In this document: piece by piece, positions 37,024 to 44,906 of the stretch | Layout: each line of letters starts with the position of its first letter | Position numbering within the stretch: the stretch's first letter is position 1 | Assembly (NCBI GenBank): GCA_030824965.1 | Contig: JAPJQV010000006.1 | Location: 82,237-146,236 of the forward strand | From: Micavibrio sp. | GTDB taxonomy: Bacteria; Pseudomonadota; Alphaproteobacteria; Micavibrionales; Micavibrionaceae | Direction of reading: 5' to 3' | Length of the DNA stretch: 64,000 nucleotides | Program-made: the position numbers and the translations under genes | Notes under the pieces: model-generated | Databases searched by the model: none | Seen by the model: the letters and a program-made list of their open reading frames with translations, nothing else | What the model was told of the DNA's origin: nothing

Positions 37024-37869
37024 ATGAAAACAGTAAAAATAGATTCCATAGAAGTCGCCAACGATAAGCCTTTCGTTCTTTTTGGCGGTATTAATGTTTT
37101 AGAAGATGAAAGCAGCACGCTAAAAGCTGTCGAAGTCTATAAAAAAATTACAGATAAGCTGAACATTCCGTATGTGTTCAAGGCGAGCTTTGATAAGGCT
37201 AACCGCTCCAGCATCCATAGCTATCGTGGCGTGGGTATGGACGAAGGTTTGAAGATTTTTCAAAAAGTAAAATCCGAATTCGGCGTCGCAATTATCACCG
37301 ATATTCATGAACAATATCAATGCCAGCCCGTAGCCGATGTGGTTGACGTTATCCAGCTTCCGGCATTTCTGGCGCGTCAGACCGATCTCGTCGAAGCGAT
37401 GGCGAAAACAGGCGCGGTCATCAATATCAAGAAACCTCAATTCCTGTCACCTTATCAGGTTGGCAACATTGTCGATAAATTCGCTGAATGCGGTAATGAG
37501 CAGGTTATCCTTTGTGAGCGCGGGCATTGCTTCGGCTACGATAATCTGGTTGTCGATCCGATGGCTTTTGCCGTGATGAAGGAAGTGTCGAAAGGCACGC
37601 CGATTATCTGCGATACAGTCCATGCGTCACAAATGCGCATGCCGGGTTCTGCCGCTTCCGGCGGCCGCCGGGCGCTCGTGCCTGATCTGACCCGCGCTGT
37701 TTTAGCTATTGGCATTGCCGGTATTTTCATTGAAGGCCATGAAGATCCCGACAAAGCTAAGTGCGATGGGCCATCCGCCATTCCTTTCGATAAGCTGGAA
37801 GAATTTATCACTCAATCGAAAGCGGTTGATGATTTAGTCAAAGCCATGCAATTAGTGCACATCACTTAA
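37024..37869 (+). CDS. kdsA: 3-deoxy-8-phosphooctulonate synthase
   Basis: A 281-residue TIM-barrel enzyme condensing PEP and arabinose 5-phosphate into KDO 8-phosphate for the LPS inner core. FKASFDKANRSS, the PAFLARQTDLVEAMAKTG substrate loop and SGGRRALVPDL are present. A cysteine in LCERGHCFGYDN suggests a metal-dependent (class II-like) enzyme, since the Cys is the metal ligand; that is inference from one residue. The start is close behind pyrG, forming secG-pyrG-kdsA. Confidence 0.96.
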   Translation: MKTVKIDSIEVANDKPFVLFGGINVLEDESSTLKAVEVYKKITDKLNIPYVFKASFDKANRSSIHSYRGVGMDEGLKIFQKVKSEFGVAIITDIHEQYQCQPVADVVDVIQLPAFLARQTDLVEAMAKTGAVINIKKPQFLSPYQVGNIVDKFAECGNEQVILCERGHCFGYDNLVVDPMAFAVMKEVSKGTPIICDTVHASQMRMPGSAASGGRRALVPDLTRAVLAIGIAGIFIEGHEDPDKAKCDGPSAIPFDKLEEFITQSKAVDDLVKAMQLVHIT

Positions 37870-37873
37870 TTTA

Positions 37874-37902
37874 TTGACATAATCTTGACTTTACTTTATT
37901 AA
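37874..37902 (+). promoter_or_regulatory. Candidate sigma-70 promoter for the kdsA-eno cassette
   Basis: A consensus TTGACA (37874-37879) is followed after 17 bases by TATTAA (37897-37902). Transcription would start near 37909, giving a leader of about 110 bases before the 131-residue gene. A second TTGACT lies 11 bases downstream of the first. Confidence 0.6.
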
Positions 37903-38017
37903 ATTGTCACATGAGGGCAAGACATTCCATTTCGGAAAGTCAGCCAGAACTTGAAAAAATGCTATTAAAATCAATGTTATGCTACAAAGCTAACATCTAA
38001 TTTAATGAGTACAAACA

Positions 38018-38413
38018 ATGAGTAAAATCACCCTCCGCATAGCAAATTTTCATAGCGACCCGTTATTAAATACCGCCACGCAGCGCGGTTTTGAAAAAAT
38101 GGGATCTCCGGATGTCCTGGCCATTTTTGCCAAAGCGGCGCCTGATGCAGCGAAGGCTGAGATTTTAGATGCCCTTGGTGGCGAAACAATCAGCCAACCG
38201 CACCTTGGGAATTATCTTGACGCTTATTTAATCCGTTCCGGCCGGGAAACATTTTTTACGTTATGCGAATTGTTCGACGCAGGATCGGTAAAAGGCGCAT
38301 CTGTGAAAGCCGATCTTCATAACGAATTCCGTCGCGTAGAAGCGGAAGGTGTAACTTTGGAAGCGCGGAATTTAGTCCTCGTTGGCGTCCGACCCGAGCC
38401 GGCATTATCATAG
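38018..38413 (+). CDS. Hypothetical protein, 131 residues
   Basis: No family is recognised. The protein is soluble, has no signal peptide or membrane helix, and contains alternating helical segments (about 48-58 and 65-75) with a single cysteine (TLCELFD). The start ATG follows a leader of about 110 bases with its own promoter. A second small gene with a perfect AGGAGG follows after nine bases, so the two form a unit separate from kdsA and eno. Codon use looks like that of the neighbours. Function unknown. Confidence 0.75.
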   Translation: MSKITLRIANFHSDPLLNTATQRGFEKMGSPDVLAIFAKAAPDAAKAEILDALGGETISQPHLGNYLDAYLIRSGRETFFTLCELFDAGSVKGASVKADLHNEFRRVEAEGVTLEARNLVLVGVRPEPALS

Positions 38414-38422
38414 GAGGCGCAA

Positions 38423-38596
38423 ATGCAGGATGTAATATCTCATAAAGATACATGGTCTAGGATTTCACTCAGCCATGATGAGAAGATTGAAACATGTGAA
38501 AAATTATGGCGCAAGCGGATAGCAGAAGCGGAAACCATCGAACAAAGAGCGGCCATACGCAACTGTCTGGAAATCTACCGCAAATTTCATCCTTAA
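38423..38596 (+). CDS. Small protein, 57 residues
   Basis: A short ORF starting MQDVISHKDTW with a perfect AGGAGG five bases upstream (38412-38417), the strongest ribosome binding site in this part of the window. The product is highly charged and probably a helical hairpin (residues 18-56), with two cysteines (ETCEKLW, RNCLEIY). No family recognised. It follows the 131-residue gene by nine bases and is followed by a terminator hairpin, so the pair looks like a two-gene operon. Confidence 0.7.
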   Translation: MQDVISHKDTWSRISLSHDEKIETCEKLWRKRIAEAETIEQRAAIRNCLEIYRKFHP

Positions 38597-38603
38597 CAAC
38601 TAC

Positions 38604-38632
38604 TGGACCTTAACCAAAATTCCCTTTAAAAA
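38604..38632 (+). promoter_or_regulatory. Candidate promoter for eno
   Basis: TGGACC (38604-38609), 17 bases, TAAAAA (38627-38632), each matching four consensus positions. Initiation near 38639 would start inside the 5' arm of the hairpin that covers the eno ribosome site, leaving that site free on such transcripts. Confidence 0.35.
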
Positions 38633-38662
38633 TCCTTTGTAGCCAACACAAAGGATTTTTTT
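38628..38662 (+). terminator. Terminator hairpin covering the eno ribosome binding site
   Basis: AAAAATCCTTTGT (38628-38640), loop AGCCAAC, ACAAAGGATTTTT (38648-38660), then TT and the eno ATG. The 13-bp perfect stem plus T-run is a textbook terminator for the upstream cassette. The only plausible eno Shine-Dalgarno, AAAGGA (38650-38655), lies in the 3' arm, so readthrough RNA would have its ribosome site closed. Confidence 0.85.
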
Positions 38663-39973
38663 ATGAGCGCAATCGTAGATGTATATGCCCGTCAAATTTT
38701 AGACAGCCGCGGTAACCCTACCGTCGAAGTCGATGTCGTATTGGAGAGCGGAGCGCGCGGTCGTGCGGCTGTTCCGTCAGGCGCTTCAACAGGTGCGCAT
38801 GAAGCGGTTGAACTTCGTGACGGTGATAAATCCCGTTACATGGGTAAGTCGGTTGAGACTGCCGTCAACAACGTCAATACTGAAATCATGGATTTGCTGG
38901 ACGGGATTGAAGCCGAAGAGCAAACCCTGATCGATCACGCGATGATCGAACTCGATGGCACGGAAAACAAATCCCGCCTTGGCGCGAATGCCATTCTTGG
39001 TGTGTCTTTAGCCGTTGCGCGTGCGCAGGCTGAAGAAGTCGACCAGCAAATCTACCGCTATATCGGCGGTGTCTTCGCAAACATGCTGCCGGTGCCGATG
39101 ATGAACATCATCAATGGTGGTTCCCACGCCGACAACCCGGTAGACTTCCAGGAATTCATGATTATGCCTGTCGGCGCTGACAGCATTTCAGAAGCGATCC
39201 GTATGGGCTCCGAAATCTTCCATACATTGAAGAAAGAGCTTTCTGCTGCTGGCCTTAATACAAATGTGGGCGACGAGGGCGGTTTTGCTCCTGCGGTTAA
39301 ATCTTCTTACGAAGCCTTAGACTTCATCATGAAAGCGATCGAAAAGGCTGGCTATACACCGGGCGAAGACGTCGTTCTGGCGCTTGATGTCGCCGCGACC
39401 GAATTCTTCAAGGATGGTAAATACCATCTCGAAGGCGAAGGCAAAGTCCTGACAACTGACCAGATGATCAAATACTATGAAGATCTCTGCGCGAAATACC
39501 CGATCGTCTCCATCGAAGATGGTCTGGCTGAAGACGACTGGGCCGGTTGGGCCGCTTTGACAAAAGCGCTTGGTGATAAAGTCCAGCTTGTCGGCGACGA
39601 TCTGTTTGTTACAAATCCTAAACGCCTCGCTCGTGGTATCGAAGAGAAATCCGCTAATGCGATTCTCGTGAAAGTGAACCAGATCGGTACGCTGACAGAA
39701 ACTTTACAAGCCGTCGAGATGGCCCAAAAAGCAGGCTTCGGCGTGATCCTGTCACACCGTTCCGGCGAGACGGAAGATTCCACGATTGCTGATCTGGCGG
39801 TCGCCACAAATGCAGGCCAGATCAAGACAGGTTCTTTGTCACGTTCTGATCGTGTCGCTAAATACAACCAGTTGATCCGCATCGAAGAAATCTTAGGCCC
39901 ATCGGCGCGGTATGCGGGCACCTCTATCCTGCGCGAAAAGCCGTCATCCAAAGCAAAACTAAAAGCGGCTTAA
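38663..39973 (+). CDS. eno: Enolase
   Basis: A 436-residue glycolytic enzyme converting 2-phosphoglycerate to PEP. RGNPTVEVDV, GSHADNPVDFQEFM, SIEDGLAEDDW, VGDDLFVTN and SHRSGETEDSTIADL supply the metal and catalytic residues. Full length. Codon usage appears strongly biased, as in highly expressed genes. The start codon lies two bases after a terminator-like stem that contains the only Shine-Dalgarno. Downstream order in related genomes is ftsB; here dedA intervenes. Confidence 0.98.
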   Translation: MSAIVDVYARQILDSRGNPTVEVDVVLESGARGRAAVPSGASTGAHEAVELRDGDKSRYMGKSVETAVNNVNTEIMDLLDGIEAEEQTLIDHAMIELDGTENKSRLGANAILGVSLAVARAQAEEVDQQIYRYIGGVFANMLPVPMMNIINGGSHADNPVDFQEFMIMPVGADSISEAIRMGSEIFHTLKKELSAAGLNTNVGDEGGFAPAVKSSYEALDFIMKAIEKAGYTPGEDVVLALDVAATEFFKDGKYHLEGEGKVLTTDQMIKYYEDLCAKYPIVSIEDGLAEDDWAGWAALTKALGDKVQLVGDDLFVTNPKRLARGIEEKSANAILVKVNQIGTLTETLQAVEMAQKAGFGVILSHRSGETEDSTIADLAVATNAGQIKTGSLSRSDRVAKYNQLIRIEEILGPSARYAGTSILREKPSSKAKLKAA

Positions 39974-39982
39974 TCAAGTAAC

Positions 39983-40012
39983 TGTCATCCCCGCGAAAGC
40001 GGGGATATCCCT
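39983..40012. repeat. Dispersed palindromic repeat copy 1 (eno-dedA gap)
   Basis: ATCCCCGC-GAAA-GCGGGGAT (39987-40006) is a perfect 8-bp stem with a GNRA tetraloop, preceded by CTGTC and followed by ATCC. A degenerate relative beginning TTGTCATTCC lies at 40643-40669, and another at 25628-25650. It lacks a T-run, so it is more likely a REP-like element than a terminator. Confidence 0.65.
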
Positions 40013-40030
40013 ATCAAGGTATTAATACAA

Positions 40031-40642
40031 ATGATCGAAACCGCTATTCATTGGCTCATAGAATTCATCGAGAAAATGGGCTATCCCGGTGTCTTTCTGA
40101 TGTCCGCTCTCGAAAGTACTTTCATGCCGATCCCGAGCGAGGCCACGCTTATTCCTGCCGGATATCTTATCCATCAGGGAACATGGAACGGGCCGATTGT
40201 TTTTACACTCGCGGTTCTCGGCACAATGGCAGGTTCGCTTTTGAATTACTATGTCGCGAAAATCTGCGGACGCTATATCCTGATCAAATACGGTCGTTTC
40301 TTTTTCATGAACGAAGAAAAAATGACGAAGGTCGATGATTATTTCCGCACCCATGGCCCGGTTTCGATTTTCTTGGGACGTTTGGTCTTCGGTATTCGCC
40401 ATTTCATTTCGTTTCCGGCGGGCCTGGCCCGCATGAACCTTGCCAAGTTTTGTATCTATACAGGGCTGGGCGGGGCGATCTGGACGGCGGTATTGCTGGT
40501 TTTGGGTTATCAGCTCGGTAATAATCAGGAACTGGTCAAAAGCCTTCTGCCGGAGATTAAAATCGGCTGCGCCTTACTGGTGTTGATTGCCGGAGGTATT
40601 TATTTCTGGCGGCATAAGAAGAAGATTACTGTATCCTCCTAA
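40031..40642 (+). CDS. DedA family membrane protein
   Basis: A 203-residue DedA/VTT-domain protein. Motifs visible: ESTFMPIPSEATLIPAGY near the N-terminus, GSLLNYYVAKICGRY, and FLGRLVFGIRHFISFPAGLARM with the conserved Arg and Pro. About five helices. DedA proteins are flippase-like transporters, including for undecaprenyl phosphate and phosphatidylethanolamine, and affect proton balance; the exact substrate here is unknown. It lies between eno and ftsB, flanked on both sides by palindromic repeats. Confidence 0.92.
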   Translation: MIETAIHWLIEFIEKMGYPGVFLMSALESTFMPIPSEATLIPAGYLIHQGTWNGPIVFTLAVLGTMAGSLLNYYVAKICGRYILIKYGRFFFMNEEKMTKVDDYFRTHGPVSIFLGRLVFGIRHFISFPAGLARMNLAKFCIYTGLGGAIWTAVLLVLGYQLGNNQELVKSLLPEIKIGCALLVLIAGGIYFWRHKKKITVSS

Positions 40643-40669
40643 TTGTCATTCCGGCTTAACTGCGGGATG
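40643..40669. repeat. Dispersed palindromic repeat copy 2, degenerate (dedA-ftsB gap)
   Basis: CATTCC (40647-40652) pairs with GGGATG (40664-40669), and the preceding TTGT parallels the CTGT before copy 1. The shared TGTCATYCC start suggests the same family as 39983-40012. It begins at the dedA stop. Confidence 0.4.
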
Positions 40670-40722
40670 GCAAGGCGGGTTAAATCAAGCTATACTCCAT
40701 AAAATAGCCTCGACTCATATTC

Positions 40723-41040
40723 ATGAAAAAACTGCTCGAACAACGCTATCTGGTCCGTAAAAATCTCGTCACCTTGATCGGGATAGGCCTGTTCGTCTAT
40801 TTTTCCTACCACCTGATGCTGGGGGAACGGTCGCTCATCCGTTACATGACTTTGGAAAAATCAGTCGCCACTTTGGAAAAACAATCCTTCGAATTGGCGC
40901 ATAATCACGAGCAGCTTGAGAAAAAAGTCTCCATGCTCCGCCCAGGCTCGATCAATAAGGATTTGCTCGAAGAGCGCGCGCGGATCGTCCTCGGTTTCAG
41001 ACGCCCCGGCGAAGTGGATGTATTATCTTCTAAAAACTGA
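40723..41040 (+). CDS. ftsB: FtsB/DivIC family cell division protein
   Basis: A 105-residue bitopic protein: short cytoplasmic N-terminus, one helix (about 17-32), then a coiled coil (about 45-72) and the end LLEERARIVLGFRRPGE, matching the septum-formation-initiator family. FtsB joins FtsL and FtsQ in the divisome. The eno-ftsB-pdhA order is common in alphaproteobacteria and supports the assignment. Confidence 0.9.
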   Translation: MKKLLEQRYLVRKNLVTLIGIGLFVYFSYHLMLGERSLIRYMTLEKSVATLEKQSFELAHNHEQLEKKVSMLRPGSINKDLLEERARIVLGFRRPGEVDVLSSKN

Positions 41041-41065
41041 TTCTCTTTTTGTTCTTTGTACGTTC
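41040..41065 (+). promoter_or_regulatory. Candidate tandem LexA-type box upstream of pdhA
   Basis: GTTC-TTTGTAC-GTTC (41051-41065) fits the alphaproteobacterial LexA site. A further ATTC lies seven bases before the first GTTC, giving three half-sites at an exact 11-base period. It starts at the ftsB stop and ends 93 bases before pdhA. The 8-base core is expected about twice by chance in 64 kb on both strands, so the call is tentative. Confidence 0.4.
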
Positions 41066-41158
41066 CAATTTGCGCAATGCACAAACTAAACCATTGGCGG
41101 CATTGGTTAAAATCGTGTAATCCAACCCTCAAGTTCACACATTGGGAGAGATACACGC

Positions 41159-42202
41159 GTGTCCGCAAGTCCAAAATCGGCTTCAAAAGCCACGTCTAAA
41201 CCATCGAAAACAATATCAAATACTGAAAGCCAGCCGACCCCGGAAGAGATGAAAAAGCTCTACCGTGAAATGCTCCTGATCCGCCGCTTTGAAGAAAAAG
41301 CCGGACAGCTTTACGGGATGGGCCTGATCGGCGGTTTCTGTCACCTATATATCGGTCAGGAAGCCGTTGTTACAGGTATCCAGTCCATGCAGCTTGAGCA
41401 GGATACGGTTATCACAACGTATCGCGACCACGCGCATATGCTGGCTATCGGCATGGACCCGAAAGGGATCATGGCGGAATTGACAGGTCGTATTGGCGGT
41501 TACTCGCGCGGCAAGGGCGGTTCCATGCACATGTTCTCCCGTGAAAAAGGTTTCTACGGCGGTCACGGTATCGTTGGCGCATCTACCTCTATCGGGACAG
41601 GCATGGCCTTCACCCATAAATACAAAAAAGACGGCGGTGTTGCGGTGTCCTATATGGGCGACGGCGCGGCAAACCAGGGTCAGGTTTACGAATGCTTCAA
41701 CATGGCGAAGCTCTGGAACCTTCCTGTCCTGTACGTCATCGAAAACAACCAATACGCGATGGGAACATCGACGAAACGTCACGGTGCCGGTGAATTCTAC
41801 CGCCGTGGTGAAGGTTTCGACATTCCAGGTGAAGTCGTAGACGGTATGGACGTGCTGACTGTTCAGGCGGCGGCAAGACAGGCTCTTGATTATGTTCGCT
41901 CCGGCAACGGTCCTTATATCCTTGAAGTGAAGACCTATCGCTATCGCGGTCACTCGATGTCCGATCCTGCGAAATACCGTACGAAAGACGAAGTTGAAAA
42001 ATACAAAACAGAGAGCGATCCAATCGAGCGTCTGAAAAAACTGATGTTCGAAACAGGTGGCTTGACCGAAGACGATTTGAAACCGATCGATAAAGAGATC
42101 AAGGAAATCGTCGCCGAAGCCGCCAGCTTCAGCCAAGAGTCACCAGAACCAAACCCGTCCGAACTCTGGACAGATGTTCTCGTCCCATTTGAGGTAAAAT
42201 AA
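41159..42202 (+). CDS. pdhA: Pyruvate dehydrogenase E1 component subunit alpha
   Basis: A 347-residue thiamine diphosphate enzyme subunit, part of the complex that turns pyruvate into acetyl-CoA. GDGAANQGQVYECFNMA binds ThDP-magnesium, and YRYRGHSMSDPAKYR is the conserved phosphorylation-loop region. The start is GTG 41159, eight bases after GGGAGAG. A serine/lysine/threonine-rich tail of about 30 residues precedes the conserved domain. It heads pdhA-pdhB-pdhC-lpd. Confidence 0.96.
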   Translation: MSASPKSASKATSKPSKTISNTESQPTPEEMKKLYREMLLIRRFEEKAGQLYGMGLIGGFCHLYIGQEAVVTGIQSMQLEQDTVITTYRDHAHMLAIGMDPKGIMAELTGRIGGYSRGKGGSMHMFSREKGFYGGHGIVGASTSIGTGMAFTHKYKKDGGVAVSYMGDGAANQGQVYECFNMAKLWNLPVLYVIENNQYAMGTSTKRHGAGEFYRRGEGFDIPGEVVDGMDVLTVQAAARQALDYVRSGNGPYILEVKTYRYRGHSMSDPAKYRTKDEVEKYKTESDPIERLKKLMFETGGLTEDDLKPIDKEIKEIVAEAASFSQESPEPNPSELWTDVLVPFEVK

Positions 42203-42204
42203 TT

Positions 42205-43629
42205 ATGTCAGTACAAGTTTTAATGCCCGCGCTATCTCCAACTATGACAGAGGGCAATCTGGCCCGATGGATCAAGAAGGAAGGCGATAAAGTCAAAGCC
42301 GGTGATGTCATCGCCGAGATCGAAACAGATAAAGCGACGATGGAAGTTGAAGCTGTCGATGAAGGTATCCTGGGTAAAATCCTGATCGCCGAAGGCACGC
42401 AAGGCGTTGCCGTTAATACGCCGATCGCCGTTCTGATCGAAGAAGGCGAGACAGTGAATGATAATTCATCCGCCGCGCCTGTTCCGGTTAAGTCCGAACC
42501 AAAAGCGGAAGCCGCATCCTCCGTCACTAAAACAGAAGTTGTTGCGCAATCCGGCGGAGCGGATATCGAAGACCGCGATATTCTTTATTCTCAAGGCCAT
42601 GTGATCGAGCCACCGAAATTCGACGAAGCGAAATTCATGGCGTCTACACAGACACAAACTGTGCGTGAAGCGTTGCGTGATGCGATGGCCGAAGAAATGC
42701 GCGCCGATGCAAATATCTATGTCATGGGCGAGGAAGTTGCCGAATATCAGGGCGCTTATAAAGTAACCCAGAACCTGTTGCAGGAATTCGGACCTGACCG
42801 CGTTATCGATACGCCGATTACCGAACACGGTTTTGCGGGTCTGGCTGTCGGTTCCGCCATGACAGGCTTGAAACCTGTTGTTGAATTCATGACCATGAAT
42901 TTCGCGATGCAGGCCATTGACCATATCATCAACTCTGCCGCTAAAACGCTTTACATGGCGGGCGGACAGCTTGGCTGTCCTATCGTCTTCCGTGGCCCGA
43001 ACGGTGCCGCGTCGCGCGTTGCGGCCCAGCACTCGCAATGTTACGCCAGCTGGTACGGTCATGTTCCGGGCTTGAAGGTTGTGTCTCCTTGGTCTGCTGC
43101 AGATGCCAAAGGTCTTTTGAAAGCCGCGATGCGTGATCCTAACCCGGTTGTCGTGCTTGAAAACGAACTTATGTACGGACAATCTTTTGAAGTCCCGACA
43201 GATGAAGATTACGTCATTCCAATCGGTCGCGCGAAAATCGAGCGTGAAGGAACAGATGTAACGCTCGTCGCATTCTCCATCATGGTAGGCCGTGCACTCG
43301 AAGCCGCGAAGAAACTGGAAGAAGAGGGCATTTCTGCGGAAGTGATCAACCTTCGTACAATCCGCCCGCTTGACCGCTGGACGATCATCGAGTCCGTGAA
43401 GAAAACAAACCGCGTCGTCACCTGTGAAGAAGGCTGGCCATTTGCCGGTATCGGTTCCGAAATCGCATCCGTTATCAACGAACACGCCTTCGATTATCTC
43501 GATGCGCCTGTCATGCGTGTATGCGCGAAGGACGTTCCGTTGCCTTATGCCGCGAACCTCGAAAAGCTCGCCATTCCGCAAGCTGACGATATCGTCGAAG
43601 CCGCTAAAAAAGTTTGCTACAAGAAATAA
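42205..43629 (+). CDS. pdhB: Pyruvate dehydrogenase E1 subunit beta with N-terminal lipoyl domain
   Basis: A 474-residue protein. Residues 1-80 form a lipoyl domain with the target lysine in ETDKATMEVEA; a flexible linker follows, then the E1-beta body (about 145-474: EVAEYQGAYKVTQ, DTPITEHGFAGLAVG, GPNGAASRVAAQHSQ). A lipoyl domain on E1-beta is a known alphaproteobacterial trait. The lipoyl part is very similar to that of pdhC downstream. Two bases separate it from pdhA. Confidence 0.96.
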   Translation: MSVQVLMPALSPTMTEGNLARWIKKEGDKVKAGDVIAEIETDKATMEVEAVDEGILGKILIAEGTQGVAVNTPIAVLIEEGETVNDNSSAAPVPVKSEPKAEAASSVTKTEVVAQSGGADIEDRDILYSQGHVIEPPKFDEAKFMASTQTQTVREALRDAMAEEMRADANIYVMGEEVAEYQGAYKVTQNLLQEFGPDRVIDTPITEHGFAGLAVGSAMTGLKPVVEFMTMNFAMQAIDHIINSAAKTLYMAGGQLGCPIVFRGPNGAASRVAAQHSQCYASWYGHVPGLKVVSPWSAADAKGLLKAAMRDPNPVVVLENELMYGQSFEVPTDEDYVIPIGRAKIEREGTDVTLVAFSIMVGRALEAAKKLEEEGISAEVINLRTIRPLDRWTIIESVKKTNRVVTCEEGWPFAGIGSEIASVINEHAFDYLDAPVMRVCAKDVPLPYAANLEKLAIPQADDIVEAAKKVCYKK

Positions 43630-43641
43630 GGACTGACAGAG

Positions 43642-44901
43642 ATGCCTATTAATATTTTAATGCCAGCCCTTTCACCGACCATGACCGAAGGCACGCTTGC
43701 CAAATGGCTTAAGAAGTCGGGTGATAAAGTCAAAGCAGGTGATGTAATCGCCGAAATCGAAACCGACAAAGCGACGATGGAAGTCGAAGCCGTTGACGAA
43801 GGTACTATCGGAAAAATCCTGATCGAGGCCGGAAGCGCAGGCGTCGCCGTTAACACGCCAATCGCTGTTTTGTTGGAAGAGGGCGAAGACGCCTCCGCAG
43901 TAGATAAAGCTCCGGCACCTGCCGCGGCCCCAAAGGCTGAAACCAAAAAAGAAGACACACCTAAAGCGGAAACTAAATCTGCTCCTGCTGAGGCTCCTGC
44001 GGCTCATTCCGGCAACCGCGTATTCGCAACACCGCTTGCGCGCCGTATTGCCGAACAAAAAGGTATCAACCTTTCATCCATTCAAGGTTCCGGCCCGCAT
44101 GGACGTATCGTGAAGCATGATGTTGAGAATGCAAAAGCCGGTACAGCTCCTGCGGCGCAGAAATCCGCTGGCGCACCGTCTCCGGATGCGAAGACCTTGT
44201 CTAATGCTTACGGCATGAAATACACTGAGATTCCAAACAACAATATCAAGAAGATCGTTGCCAAACGCCTGCTGGAATCAAAGCAGACCGTTCCGCATTT
44301 CTATCTCAGCATTGATTGCAACCTTACAAACCTGATGGCGGCGCGTGCAGAACTCAACAAACAGGGCAAAGACGCTTACAAACTGTCCGTGAACGATTTC
44401 GTGATCAAGGCATCCGCGATGGCACTCAAAGCCTATCCGGCGGCAAATGTGTCATGGACGGACGATGCTGTGCTTCAATATGAAAGTTCAGACATTTCTG
44501 TAGCAGTTGCAACGCCAAACGGTTTGATTACGCCGATCATCAAGGCGGCGGAAACAAAAGGTCTGAAAGATATCTCCAACGAGATGAAAGACCTTGCGAA
44601 ACGCGCCCGCGACGGCAAACTGAAACCGGAAGAATTCCAGGGAGGGACCTTCTCTGTCTCCAACCTCGGCATGTTCGGCATCACGAACTTCCAGGCAATT
44701 ATCAACCCGCCGCAAGCCTGTATCTTGGCGGTCGGCGCAGGGATTGAAAAACCTGTCGTGGTAAACGGCAAACTGGAAATCGCAACTGTTATGACGGTTA
44801 CACTGTCTGTCGATCACCGCTGTGTCGACGGCGCAGTTGGTGCCGAATATCTTCAAATCTTCAAACAATATATCGAGAACCCAGTCTCGATGCTGGTGTA
44901 A
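43642..44901 (+). CDS. pdhC: Dihydrolipoamide acetyltransferase (PDH E2)
   Basis: A 419-residue E2 core protein: one lipoyl domain (1-80, ETDKATMEVEA), an Ala/Pro/Lys linker, a peripheral-subunit-binding domain (about 128-165, ATPLARRIAEQKGI and GSGPHGRIVKHD), and a catalytic domain ending with the acetyltransferase motif DHRCVDGAVGA. It forms the complex core that binds E1 and E3. The ribosome site is weak (GGACTGACAGAG). Confidence 0.96.
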   Translation: MPINILMPALSPTMTEGTLAKWLKKSGDKVKAGDVIAEIETDKATMEVEAVDEGTIGKILIEAGSAGVAVNTPIAVLLEEGEDASAVDKAPAPAAAPKAETKKEDTPKAETKSAPAEAPAAHSGNRVFATPLARRIAEQKGINLSSIQGSGPHGRIVKHDVENAKAGTAPAAQKSAGAPSPDAKTLSNAYGMKYTEIPNNNIKKIVAKRLLESKQTVPHFYLSIDCNLTNLMAARAELNKQGKDAYKLSVNDFVIKASAMALKAYPAANVSWTDDAVLQYESSDISVAVATPNGLITPIIKAAETKGLKDISNEMKDLAKRARDGKLKPEEFQGGTFSVSNLGMFGITNFQAIINPPQACILAVGAGIEKPVVVNGKLEIATVMTVTLSVDHRCVDGAVGAEYLQIFKQYIENPVSMLV

Positions 44902-44906
44902 TTAAA

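Noticed and set aside
41083..41112. AACCA...TGGTT palindrome upstream of pdhA as a PDH regulator site
   Set aside because: Short imperfect arms that match no known regulator motif.
41345..42136. 263-codon open frame antisense to pdhA
   Set aside because: Same reason: a shadow of codon bias in pdhA with low-complexity His/Phe/Val content.
42466..43581. 371-codon open frame antisense to pdhB
   Set aside because: Mirror of a highly codon-biased gene; no ribosome site, no recognisable protein, and pdhB is certain.
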